A stretch of 53,371 nucleotides of DNA from Oscillospiraceae bacterium (GTDB lineage: Bacteria; Bacillota; Clostridia; Oscillospirales; Acutalibacteraceae). Below are positions 1 through 8,609 of the stretch, one piece after another. Positions within the stretch are counted from its first letter, which is position 1. Each line of letters begins with the position of its first letter. The stretch spans positions 1 through 53,371 of the forward strand of contig JAQVFM010000006.1 of the NCBI GenBank assembly GCA_028697255.1. Reading direction: 5' to 3'. The translations under genes and the position numbers were made by a program. The notes beneath the pieces were generated by a model. It was not told where the DNA came from, made no database searches, and was given only the letters and a program-made list of their open reading frames with translations.

Positions 1-158
1 ACGCCGAGGACGGCGTCCTCTACGGTTGCAAGGATATTGCGTCTATTTTGTGTACAAACGGTTATAAAATAATATCCGTTTTGGCTGTAATCCCAGCATT
101 TCAACCTGTGCAATTTCCTTTTTGGTTAATCCAATCGATCACCATCTTATACTAAAAA

Positions 159-1613
159 TTATCCGCTGTATTCGGATAAAAGGCGCTGTTTTTCATCCCA
201 AAGAGGCTGCGATAAATCTACATAATATTTGTGCGGGTTTTCAAACCGCAGCACTTCGTCCCACATGGTGTCAATCTGCGTTTTACAGTGTTCGCGTATA
301 CTTCCGATATCGGGCGAGTCGTATACACGCTTGCCTGCTTTAAAAATAGGAACCTGAAGCTCGCGCGCAATAAAGTTATCGATTGTTTTGCGTTTCCATA
401 TATGCTCGGGGTCAAATATCATATACGGACGGGTGTCGTCAATTACTTCATCATTTAACGTCATTACATCCGCAATCGCTTTTTTGCTGTCGCGGTCAAA
501 AAGCCGCCAAAGCTTTTTAAAACAGGGATTTGTAATTTTTGTTACGTTATCACTAACCTTTATGCGGGGAACTATCCGACCATCGACTTCAATTGCTGAA
601 AGCTTATATACACCGCCGAATACCGGATCGCTGGCGGCTGTTATCAGCCGCTCGCCAACTCCAAAACAGTCAACGCAAGCGCCTTGATGTATCATGTCGC
701 GTATAATATACTCGTCAAGTGAATTAGAAGCGATAATTTTGCAGTCGGGAAACCCGGCACTATCCAGCATTTTACGTGCCTTTTTGCTTAAATAGGTTAT
801 ATCGCCAGAATCAATGCGTATACCAAGTGGGCGATATCCGCGGGGCACAAGCTCTTCATTGAATGCGCGTATTGCGTTGGGAATACCGGACTTTAATGTA
901 TTGTATGTGTCCACAAGCAATATGCACGAGTTCGGATATTCTCTTGCATAATTTTTAAAAGCATCGAGCTCACTGTTAAAAAGCTGTATCCAGCTGTGTG
1001 CCATGGTTCCTAATGCGGATATGCCAAATTTTTTGTCGGCAAGTGTGCATGAAGTTCCGGTACAGCCGCCTATATAAGCTGCTCGAGCACCATAGATTGC
1101 CGCGGCATATTCATGTGCCCGGCGGCAGCCGAATTCGATAACATCGCGCCCCTGTGCAACACGAACCATACGATTTGCTTTGGTAGCTATAAGAGATTGA
1201 TAGTTTATCGTAAGAAGTATTATTGTTTCGATGAACTGCGCCTGGATAATAGGACCACGTACAGTTACAATAGGCTCGTGCGGAAAAATCGGTGTTCCCT
1301 CCGGCACTGCCCATACATCGCAGCAAAATTTAAATTCTCTTAAATATTCTAAAAACTCTTGGCTAAAAAGATTTTTGCTTGCCAAAAACTCTATGTCTTC
1401 TTCTGAAAACGAAAGGTTTTCAAGATATTCTATCAACTGTTGTAGGCCCGCCATAATCGCAAATCCGCCGCCATCGGGGATTTTTCTAAAAAACATATCA
1501 AAATATGCAATATCATCTGCTTTTTTGTTTGTCAAATAGCCGTTTGCCATTGTAAACTCGTAAAAGTCGGTTAGCATTGTAAAGTTTTCACGGCACAGCG
1601 CTGATCCGTTCAT
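159..1613 (-). CDS. pncB: Nicotinate phosphoribosyltransferase
   Basis: 484-aa ORF; N-terminal MLTDFYEFTMANGYL and internal GVGERLITAASDPVFGGVYKL typical of NAPRTase. Confidence 0.93.
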   Translation of the reverse strand: MNGSALCRENFTMLTDFYEFTMANGYLTNKKADDIAYFDMFFRKIPDGGGFAIMAGLQQLIEYLENLSFSEEDIEFLASKNLFSQEFLEYLREFKFCCDVWAVPEGTPIFPHEPIVTVRGPIIQAQFIETIILLTINYQSLIATKANRMVRVAQGRDVIEFGCRRAHEYAAAIYGARAAYIGGCTGTSCTLADKKFGISALGTMAHSWIQLFNSELDAFKNYAREYPNSCILLVDTYNTLKSGIPNAIRAFNEELVPRGYRPLGIRIDSGDITYLSKKARKMLDSAGFPDCKIIASNSLDEYIIRDMIHQGACVDCFGVGERLITAASDPVFGGVYKLSAIEVDGRIVPRIKVSDNVTKITNPCFKKLWRLFDRDSKKAIADVMTLNDEVIDDTRPYMIFDPEHIWKRKTIDNFIARELQVPIFKAGKRVYDSPDIGSIREHCKTQIDTMWDEVLRFENPHKYYVDLSQPLWDEKQRLLSEYSG

Positions 1614-1638
1614 TATGAAGAATTCTCCTTATCAAATC

Positions 1639-1740
1639 AAATCTAAATTATTCGATGTGCACGTTTCATCAAAAACATTTTGTAGTGGCGAACTGTGTTC
1701 GCCCGCAAATCCGTGCATTCTAAACTTAATTTTTAGATTT
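1639..1740 (+). repeat. Dispersed MITE/REP-like element, copy A
   Basis: GGCGAAC-TGT-GTTCGCC core; ends AAATCTAAATTATTCGATGTGCACG / CCGTGCATTCTAAACTTAATTTTTAGATTT are inverted. Confidence 0.7.
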
Positions 1741-2269
1741 CTTTTATGAAATATTCGTTGTATCTTTTTATACAACGACAAATTATCTCTACTGCATCTT
1801 TGCGCCCTAACGACTCCTTTACCTCGGTTTCCTTGTCCTCAAGAGTTTTGTAAACAGAAAAGAAATGCTTGATTTCATTAAATGTATGTGCCGGAAGCTC
1901 AGTGATATCCTTATAGCATGAGAGCGACGGATCCCGAAAAGGCACGGCAATAATCTTTTCATCAAGCCCCATATCGTCGGTCATTGTGACAACACCTATC
2001 GGGAAGCATTGAACAAGCGTCATAGGTACAATGGATTCTTGACACAGCACAAGCACATCAAGCGGGTCACCGTCATCTGCATAGGTGCGGGGGATAAATC
2101 CGTAATTGGCCGGATAGTGGGTAGCGGTATACAAAACACGATCAAGTCTAAGCATGCCGGTATCTTTGTCCATTTCATATTTGTTTTTGCCGCCTTTGGG
2201 AATTTCAATGACAGCAATGAAATCTTCCGGACTTATAAATTTTTCCGAAATATCATGCCAAATGTTCAT
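1733..2269 (-). CDS. ppa: Inorganic pyrophosphatase (soluble, family I)
   Basis: 178 aa; EIPKGGKNKYEMDKDTGMLRLDRVLYTATHYPANYGFIPRTYADDGDPLDVLVL signature. Confidence 0.95.
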   Translation of the reverse strand: MNIWHDISEKFISPEDFIAVIEIPKGGKNKYEMDKDTGMLRLDRVLYTATHYPANYGFIPRTYADDGDPLDVLVLCQESIVPMTLVQCFPIGVVTMTDDMGLDEKIIAVPFRDPSLSCYKDITELPAHTFNEIKHFFSVYKTLEDKETEVKESLGRKDAVEIICRCIKRYNEYFIKEI

Positions 2270-2382
2270 AAAGCACCTCGTTTAAACCTGTTATACCTCA
2301 AATTATATCCCTATTTCCATATTTTATCAAGACAAAAGAAAACGCTCAAACTATTTGACTGTTTTCAAATAACATTAAAAGT

Positions 2383-2415
2383 AAAAAAGGCATAGTCGCA
2401 ATAAACGACTATGCC
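2383..2415 (-). terminator. Rho-independent terminator downstream of rpmB
   Basis: GGCATAGTCG-CAATAAA-CGACTATGCC perfect 10-bp stem, T-tract on the minus strand (aaaaaa at 2383-2388). Confidence 0.8.
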
Positions 2416-2488
2416 GAATTTTCAGAGATTAATATGATAATCTCGATTTGACTGCGTCAAAACGCTGCCTTTTATAAAACGATAAACA

Positions 2489-2677
2489 TTAAACTGCACG
2501 GGTGACTTTGCCGGAACGCAAGCATCGGGTGCAGGCGTGAATCCGCTTTGGAGAACCGTTTACAACTGCTTTTACGCGGCGTACATTTGGTTTCCAGGCA
2601 CGGTTGGAACGTCTGTGAGAGTGGGATATCTGGATACCGAACTTAAGGCTCTTTCCGCAGACATCACATTTAGCCAT
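2489..2677 (-). CDS. rpmB: 50S ribosomal protein L28 (start trimmed from ORF track)
   Basis: MAKCDVCGKSLKFGIQISHSHRRSNRAWKPNVRRV...CTRCLRSGKV; AGGAGG-like SD upstream of ATG at 2677; CxxC...CxxC zinc form. Confidence 0.96.
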   Translation of the reverse strand: MAKCDVCGKSLKFGIQISHSHRRSNRAWKPNVRRVKAVVNGSPKRIHACTRCLRSGKVTRAV

Positions 2678-2761
2678 ATTGGTCTGCACCTCCTTTTTTA
2701 AATCGCAAGTGATATAGTAACAGATATCAATTCGAAAATCAAGTTTTTTTACCATTTATTT

Positions 2762-2796
2762 AAAAAGTTTGCCGCCGAGCGTTTTCGGCGGCAAAC
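2762..2796 (-). terminator. Rho-independent terminator downstream of the PRTase-like gene
   Basis: GTTTGCCGCCGA / TCGGCGGCAAAC inverted repeat followed by a T-run on the minus strand. Confidence 0.8.
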
Positions 2797-2805
2797 TTTC
2801 AAGGT

Positions 2806-3447
2806 TCAAATTCTTGAATAACCGTAGCTGTTGACGATAGCATCAATTTTCTGCCCGGCTTTGCACATTGAGCATTCCATCGACTTCATAGTGGTGTATT
2901 GGGGAATATCCTCTTCTGTAAACAATGCATTTACCTGAATACCGTTGGATTCGCGAATTGCACTGAACACTGCCGATATCCCGACAAGACGGCCACTATA
3001 ATATTTTAAGCAGTCGATTGAACGGTTGATAGTTTTTCCGGTCGAGGCAGAAGCAATAAGCAGAAGAATGTTTTTTCCCCACACCATTTTTTGCGTATTG
3101 TCGCGAAAAATCATCTGATTGTTGGAGTTAAGCTCGGGTGTGAGTACATAAATATTGTTATTGCTGTTCATAACAAGGGTTCCGGACTGTGACAGCGAAT
3201 CGGCAAGAAAAGCGCCTATGGTTTCGGTGCCTTCAAGACAGATTACAGTGTCGATCGGCGTTGTGGTAAGATAGTTTTTTGCAAGCTCTTCAGCTGCTGC
3301 TTTCGCCATTTTGTGTCGACATTTAATGCTTGTGAGGTCAACATAATAATTGACATGCGAATGGTTGGTTGCAAAGTGCCCCGGAATATAGGATATTTTA
3401 ATATTCTTGTTGAAACGCGATCTGGTTTCCTGAAGTCTTGTTTCCAT
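2806..3447 (-). CDS. Phosphoribosyltransferase-like (orotate PRTase-fold) protein, probably non-canonical
   Basis: 213 aa; TVICLEGTETIGAFLADSL and LLLIASASTGKTINRSIDCLKYYSGRLVGISAVF resemble the type I PRTase hood and PRPP loop, but the acidic pair is missing. Confidence 0.65.
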   Translation of the reverse strand: METRLQETRSRFNKNIKISYIPGHFATNHSHVNYYVDLTSIKCRHKMAKAAAEELAKNYLTTTPIDTVICLEGTETIGAFLADSLSQSGTLVMNSNNNIYVLTPELNSNNQMIFRDNTQKMVWGKNILLLIASASTGKTINRSIDCLKYYSGRLVGISAVFSAIRESNGIQVNALFTEEDIPQYTTMKSMECSMCKAGQKIDAIVNSYGYSRI

Positions 3448-3541
3448 ACACTTGGCCTCCTTAAAAGCAAAATGCCTATTTATATTATGATAAGCGGGTG
3501 ATATTAATACCTTACCATAATTTCACTAAAAATACAACTGC

Positions 3542-4825
3542 TTATAACGAAGCCAGCGCCTGACGCACATCCTCTATTATATCATCAGGGTGCTCAATTC
3601 CCACAGAAAAACGGATTAAGTCAGGCGAAATACCGGCTGATTTAAGCTGTTCGTCGTTCATTTGCCGATGGGTTGTGCTGGCAGGGTGTAAAACGCTGGT
3701 ACGCAAATCAGCTACGTGAACTACTATTGCTGCAAGCTTTAGGTTTTCCATAAATCGACTCGCCGCCTGACGCCCGCCTTTAACACTGAATGAAATCACG
3801 CCTGAACTGCCATGGGACAGATATTTTTGCGCAAGCTTGAAATATTTACTGCTTTTAAGACCCGGATAGTTTACCCATAAAACATTTTTATCGGTTTCGA
3901 GATATTCTGCAAGCTTTTGGGCATTTGAGCAGTGGCGTTCCATACGCAGGTGTAGTGTGTCAATACCCTGACTTAGCAAAAAAGAGTTCATTGGCGAGGG
4001 AGACGCACCGATATCTCTCATTAGATGCGTACGACATTTTGTGATGTAAGCTGCATTGCCAAACTGCTCGGTATATACTAAACCGTGATATGTTTCGTCG
4101 GGAGTGTTAAGCCCCGGAAACTTATCCGATGCCGACCAGTCAAAACGTCCGCTGTCCACAATTACGCCGCCAAGTGCTGTAGCGTGTCCGTCAAGATATT
4201 TCGAAGTTGAATGTATGACGATATCAGCGCCGTATTCAATCGGGCGGCAGTTTATTGGGGTAGGGAATGTGTTGTCCACTATCAACGGCACTCCGTGGCT
4301 GTGAGAGATGCGGGCAAATTTTTCGATGTCAAGCACGCGAAGACTCGGATTTGACAAAGACTCGCCAAAAACCAACTTGGTATTCGGCTTAAAGGCTGCA
4401 TTAAGCTCGTCCTCAGGTGAGTCAATATCAACAAAGGTTACATCAATGCCCATTTCACGCAGTGTTTTATTAAAAAGATTATAAGTACCGCCGTAAATTG
4501 AACTTGCGCTGATAATATGGTCATTTTTGTGCGCGATATTCAAAACCGCAATTAAGGCTGCGGCCTGACCGGCAGAAGTCAGCAGCGCCCCTACGCCTCC
4601 CTCAAGCGCAGCGATTTTTGCCTCAACCGCTCCCGTGGTCGGATTGGAAAGGCGTGTATAAAAATCTCCCGCTACCTCAAGGTCAAATAGACTCCCGAGA
4701 GTTTGTGCGCTGTCATATTTGAAAGTTGTGCTCTGTATGATGGGCAGCACGCGAGGTTCGCCGTTGCCCGGAACCCAACCTTCTTGTATGCATTTCGTAT
4801 CAATTTTCCAATTATGTCGGCTCAT
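3542..4825 (-). CDS. metY: O-acetylhomoserine aminocarboxypropyltransferase / cysteine synthase family (PLP)
   Basis: MSRHNWKIDTKCIQEGW... EGGVGALLTSAGQAA, VDNTFPTPINCRPIEYGADIVIHSTSKYLDGHATALGG. ATG at 4825 preceded by AGGAGG-like SD. Confidence 0.93.
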   Translation of the reverse strand: MSRHNWKIDTKCIQEGWVPGNGEPRVLPIIQSTTFKYDSAQTLGSLFDLEVAGDFYTRLSNPTTGAVEAKIAALEGGVGALLTSAGQAAALIAVLNIAHKNDHIISASSIYGGTYNLFNKTLREMGIDVTFVDIDSPEDELNAAFKPNTKLVFGESLSNPSLRVLDIEKFARISHSHGVPLIVDNTFPTPINCRPIEYGADIVIHSTSKYLDGHATALGGVIVDSGRFDWSASDKFPGLNTPDETYHGLVYTEQFGNAAYITKCRTHLMRDIGASPSPMNSFLLSQGIDTLHLRMERHCSNAQKLAEYLETDKNVLWVNYPGLKSSKYFKLAQKYLSHGSSGVISFSVKGGRQAASRFMENLKLAAIVVHVADLRTSVLHPASTTHRQMNDEQLKSAGISPDLIRFSVGIEHPDDIIEDVRQALASL

Positions 4826-4960
4826 AAACAATTCCTCCCGATATAACCTATAAATAGTTATAGCACCTGCTTTGCAACTAAATATATAGGGTAAAAATTC
4901 CTTATAAGAATAGCACAAAACATAAATTTTTACAATTAAAATCACATTTAACTAATCTCT

Positions 4961-5085
4961 TATTTTGCGAAATGCACGGGCAACTACTGGTCGCCCCAAC
5001 AAGCAAAAACGCACTCAACATTTGTGGGGGCGAACTGTGTTCGCCCGAAAATCCGTATATTATGCAATCAGCTAAAATGTGAGAA
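4961..5085 (+). repeat. Dispersed MITE/REP-like element, copy B (two inverted half-elements)
   Basis: GCGAAATGCACGGGCAACTACTGGTCGCCCC then TGTGGGGGCGAACTGTGTTCGCCCGAAAATCCGTATATTATGCAATCAGCTA. Confidence 0.75.
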
Positions 5086-5086
5086 T

Positions 5087-5127
5087 AAAAACAAAAGCTG
5101 GTGAAAAACAAAAGTTTAACACCAGCT
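5087..5127 (-). terminator. Terminator downstream of the mazF-like gene
   Basis: AGCTGGTG...CACCAGCT stem with T-rich tract on the minus strand. Confidence 0.7.
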
Positions 5128-5177
5128 CCTTTAAAAAGAGGTCATTTTTTGCGGAGAGATTTAATTGTACGGACAAT

Positions 5178-5546
5178 TTATGTAGTCCGGTTGTTTGTCT
5201 CGCCGCCAAGACCAAAGCTTACTTGCAGTGCTTGATTAATGCGATTCATTGATCCTTCATCCAGACGTCCCATGTGTTCTTTTAAACGACGTTTATCTAT
5301 TGTACGGATTTGTTCAAGTAAAACGACAGAGTCGCGGGCAAGCCCGCAGCCTGTTGAGTTGAGCTGAATATGTGTTGGCAGTCTCGCCTTATCCCTTTGG
5401 CTTGTGATGGCTGCTGCTATTACCGTGGGACTGTGTCGATTACCGACATCGTTTTGAACAATAAGCACTGGACGCACACCACCCTGTTCCGAACCAATAA
5501 CAGGGCTCAAATCTGCATAATAAATGTCTCCTCTTCGGACAGTCAC
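5178..5546 (-). CDS. ndoA: MazF/PemK-family endoribonuclease toxin (EndoA-like)
   Basis: MTVRRGDIYYADLSPVIGSEQGGVRPVLIVQNDVGNRHSPTVIAAAITSQ...RDSVVLLEQIRTIDKRRL. Confidence 0.92.
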   Translation of the reverse strand: MTVRRGDIYYADLSPVIGSEQGGVRPVLIVQNDVGNRHSPTVIAAAITSQRDKARLPTHIQLNSTGCGLARDSVVLLEQIRTIDKRRLKEHMGRLDEGSMNRINQALQVSFGLGGETNNRTT

Positions 5547-5762
5547 ATATTTTCACTCCTGCTTTAAACTCTCGGTGTTTAACCGGTAAATATATTTTTA
5601 CCAAGATTATTTCTGTTTAAACGCTATATTAAAAAAAATTTTTAAAAAACAGTATGGGTACAAGCATTGCTTGTATTATATATTATGTAAGCGGCATAAT
5701 TTTGCTATTAAGATGAAAAGTAGTCTACCAAAGTTATCCTTTAAATTCACACTTCCCTATGA

Positions 5763-5768
5763 TATAAT
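5763..5768 (+). promoter_or_regulatory. Extended -10 promoter (TGaTATAAT) for the DUF1538-type gene
   Basis: TG-A-TATAAT at 5760-5768, followed by SD AAAGGAGA at 5788-5795. Confidence 0.55.
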
Positions 5769-5802
5769 ATTTCTCATAATTAAATCTAAAGGAGAGAGCA
5801 AT

Positions 5803-7305
5803 CTGAATATACTTTTTGGCAAATTTAAGGAAGTGCTCTATTCTGTGCTTCCAATCACAACTATCGTAATATTATTAAATTTTACGATATCACCGCTTGA
5901 AACAAATGTATTTATCAGCTTTTTAATAGGTGCATTGCTAATAATACTCGGTCTCACTGTCTTATTATCGGGTATTGATATAGGGATTACGCCGTTTGGT
6001 AATTTGATAGGTTCAGCACTTACAAAATACAATAAATTGTGGATAGTAATTATATCGGGTTTAATTTTAGGGTTTTTTATATCAATTGCTGAGCCCGATT
6101 TGCATGTCCTTGCGGGTCAAGTTGACATCGTCACGAAAGGCGCAATTCCAAAGCTTACTATGGTCGCAGTAGTATCGGTTGGCATAGCTGCAATGATGAC
6201 TTTGGGCATTGTTCGAATATTGTATAACATAAAAATAACAATAATGTTGTTAATAGTGTATTTGTTTATTTTTGTGATTTCGCTGTTTACGACTTCGGAT
6301 TTTTTGGCAATTGCCTTTGATGCATCGGGTGCAACCACCGGCGCTATGACCACGCCTTTTATTTTGGCGATGTCGATTGGCATATCAGCTTTAAAAAAGG
6401 ATAGTAAGTCTTCTGAAGATGACAGCTTTGGTCTTGTAGGAATTACATCTTCGGGTGCGATAATAGCAGTTATCTTAATGAGCTTATTTTTCCGAAACGG
6501 CGGAATGTCCGGCGGTGAAGCTGTTGCTAAGATTGCCGAATCGGATTCGATTTTCTTGTCGTTCCTTGACATGCTGCCCACCATCTCCGGCGAAGTGGCG
6601 CTCGCTTTGCTGCCGCTTATAGTGATATTTGTAATATTTCAGATAATATCCTTTAAGCTAAAGACAAAATCATTTTTTAAAATTGTTAAAGGATTTTTAT
6701 ATACATTCTTGGGAATGGTGCTGTTTTTGGTAGGAGTAAACGCCGGCTTTATGAATGTCGCCAGTACTGTAGGACATGATTTAGCATCTATGGACAACAA
6801 AGCATATGTTATTATTGTCGGGTTTGTTTTGGGACTGGTCACAATTCTTGCTGAGCCTGCCGTTTATGTGCTGAATGAACAGGTTGAAAATGTTACAAGC
6901 GGTTCTGTTAAAAGAAAAGTCATTTTGATCGCGTTGTCAGCGGGCGTTGGTGTTGCAGTCGCTCTGTCTGTGCTGCGCGTATTGGTTCCCGGAATAAAGC
7001 TGTGGCATTATCTTTTGCCGGGATATATTTTGGCGCTTATTTTATCGTTTTTCACACCCGATTTATTTGTTGGTATCGCTTTCGATTCCGGAGGGGTGGC
7101 GTCCGGTCCCATGACTGCGACATTTATTCTGGCGTTTATACAAGGCGCGGCACAATCGATTGAAAGCGCGAATGTGCTGATTGACGGCTTTGGCATGATT
7201 GCAATGGTTGCACTTGCACCGTTGATTACGTTACAGATATTAGGCTTAATCTACAAAGCCAAGACGGCTAAGGAGGGAGTTAATGACAATGCACTCAACT
7301 CATAA
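5803..7305 (+). CDS. DUF1538-type polytopic membrane protein, two repeats (probable CTG start)
   Basis: Two homologous halves: AEPDLHVLAGQVDIVTKGAIPK / AEPAVYVLNEQVENVTSGSVKR and FLAIAFDASGATTGAMTTPFILA / LFVGIAFDSGGVASGPMTATFILA. ORF track start (5671) lies upstream of the likely promoter. Confidence 0.82.
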   Translation: MNILFGKFKEVLYSVLPITTIVILLNFTISPLETNVFISFLIGALLIILGLTVLLSGIDIGITPFGNLIGSALTKYNKLWIVIISGLILGFFISIAEPDLHVLAGQVDIVTKGAIPKLTMVAVVSVGIAAMMTLGIVRILYNIKITIMLLIVYLFIFVISLFTTSDFLAIAFDASGATTGAMTTPFILAMSIGISALKKDSKSSEDDSFGLVGITSSGAIIAVILMSLFFRNGGMSGGEAVAKIAESDSIFLSFLDMLPTISGEVALALLPLIVIFVIFQIISFKLKTKSFFKIVKGFLYTFLGMVLFLVGVNAGFMNVASTVGHDLASMDNKAYVIIVGFVLGLVTILAEPAVYVLNEQVENVTSGSVKRKVILIALSAGVGVAVALSVLRVLVPGIKLWHYLLPGYILALILSFFTPDLFVGIAFDSGGVASGPMTATFILAFIQGAAQSIESANVLIDGFGMIAMVALAPLITLQILGLIYKAKTAKEGVNDNALNS

Positions 7306-7972
7306 CATCGAGCTTATCTGCATTATTGTAAATATGGGAACAGGCAGCAAGGTTTTAAAGATTGCAAGACAAAACGGCATCAATTCGGGCACGGTTTTTT
7401 TGGGTACCGGAACCGTTAAAAACAGGCTGCTTGAGCTGTTGGATTTATATGAAACGAGAAAAGAAATCGTTATTATGATTGCACAAAAACCGGTTGTTAA
7501 TACCGCTTTTGATACAATCTGCAGTGAGCTGCGTTTAGACAAACCAAATCACGGCATAGCTTTTACTATGCCCGTTGATTTGTTGATAGGAAACAGCAGC
7601 TGTAAAAATGCTTCTATAGGAAACAGCAGCTGTAAAAATGCTTCTACGGATAAAGGAGAATCAGACAGCATGTATAAATCAATATTTGTAATTGTTGACA
7701 AAGGCAAGGGGGAGTCTGTTATTGAATCTGCATCAAAGGCGGGTTCTAAAGGCGGCACTATAATCAATGCAAGAGGTTCGGGAGCACACGAAACCTCAAA
7801 GCTGTTCAGCATGGATATCGAGCCTGAAAAGGAAGTCGTGTTAATATTGGCGCAGGATAATGTCACAGAAAATATTGTCGAAAGTATAAGAGCAGATTTG
7901 GAAATTGACAAACCGGGACATGGTATTATTTTTGTTCAGGATGTAATTAACACCTACGGTATATTAAAATAA
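7283..7972 (+). CDS. PII-like (nitrogen regulatory protein P-II family-like) protein with two tandem domains
   Basis: Two similar halves: HNIELICIIVNMGTGSKVLKIARQNG...LDKPNHGIAFTMPV and YKSIFVIVDKGKGESVIESASKAG...IDKPGHGIIFVQDV; overlaps the upstream CDS by 23 bp. Confidence 0.75.
   Translation: MTMHSTHNIELICIIVNMGTGSKVLKIARQNGINSGTVFLGTGTVKNRLLELLDLYETRKEIVIMIAQKPVVNTAFDTICSELRLDKPNHGIAFTMPVDLLIGNSSCKNASIGNSSCKNASTDKGESDSMYKSIFVIVDKGKGESVIESASKAGSKGGTIINARGSGAHETSKLFSMDIEPEKEVVLILAQDNVTENIVESIRADLEIDKPGHGIIFVQDVINTYGILK
7586..7645 (+). repeat. Perfect 2x30-bp tandem duplication inside the PII-like gene
   Basis: ataggaaacagcagctgtaaaaatgcttct at 7586-7615 and 7616-7645; encodes IGNSSCKNAS twice. 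Confidence 0.98.
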
Positions 7973-7973
7973 C

Positions 7974-7994
7974 ACTAATACCGGATATTAGTAT
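7974..7994. repeat. Palindrome ACTAATAccgGATATTAGTAT (copy 1)
   Basis: Near-identical to the palindrome at 24809-24829; no following T-tract. Confidence 0.7.
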
Positions 7995-8014
7995 AAAGTG
8001 ATAGGAGCCGCGGC

Positions 8015-8542
8015 GTGGATACACAGGATGAATTACGGTCTGTGACGTGCTGTTTTACCGGTCACAGACCGGACAGGCTTGCGGGCGGTTATAATCAAAG
8101 CAACAACATCTGCACCCGTCTGAGGGCAGCTTTAAGGGCGGAGATCGAAAACGCCGTCTTGCAAGGATACACTCGCTTTATTTCGGGTATGGCGCAGGGT
8201 GCTGATATGTGGGCGGCTGAAGAAGTGATAAGGCTGCGCGATAAAGGGTATAATTTGAATCTTGTCGCCGCGTTGCCCTGTCCAAACCAAGATTCGCGAT
8301 GGCCCGAATACGCACGCATTAAATATCGGCAACTGCTTGAACGTGCCGATGAGGTGCATTTGATAAGTGAGAGGTATACGCCGCTTTGTATGGGTGCTCG
8401 AAACCTGTGGCTTGTAACACAATCTTCGATGGTGATTGCATTATATGATGGTGGTAAAAGGGGCGGCACTGCAAATACACTTGCGCATGCGCGACGTTTT
8501 GGGCTGCACATTGTTCGCATAAATCCAGCGGATTTCAGGTAA
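8015..8542 (+). CDS. SLOG-fold DUF1273/YpsA-like protein
   Basis: CCFTGHRPDRLAGG..., FISGMAQGADMWAAEEVIRL, LPCPNQDSRWPE; GTG start with GGAG upstream. Confidence 0.85.
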   Translation: MDTQDELRSVTCCFTGHRPDRLAGGYNQSNNICTRLRAALRAEIENAVLQGYTRFISGMAQGADMWAAEEVIRLRDKGYNLNLVAALPCPNQDSRWPEYARIKYRQLLERADEVHLISERYTPLCMGARNLWLVTQSSMVIALYDGGKRGGTANTLAHARRFGLHIVRINPADFR

Positions 8543-8609
8543 TTTCGGTTAAATCGATATCGAATGTAACAAATAAACATACAGTTGTACAATGGGGGCT
8601 TGAAAACTT

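Noticed and set aside
4826-4930. SAM riboswitch or CymR-type operator upstream of metY
   Set aside because: No SAM-I core found; ATTCCTTATAAGAAT is an imperfect short palindrome and too weak to call.
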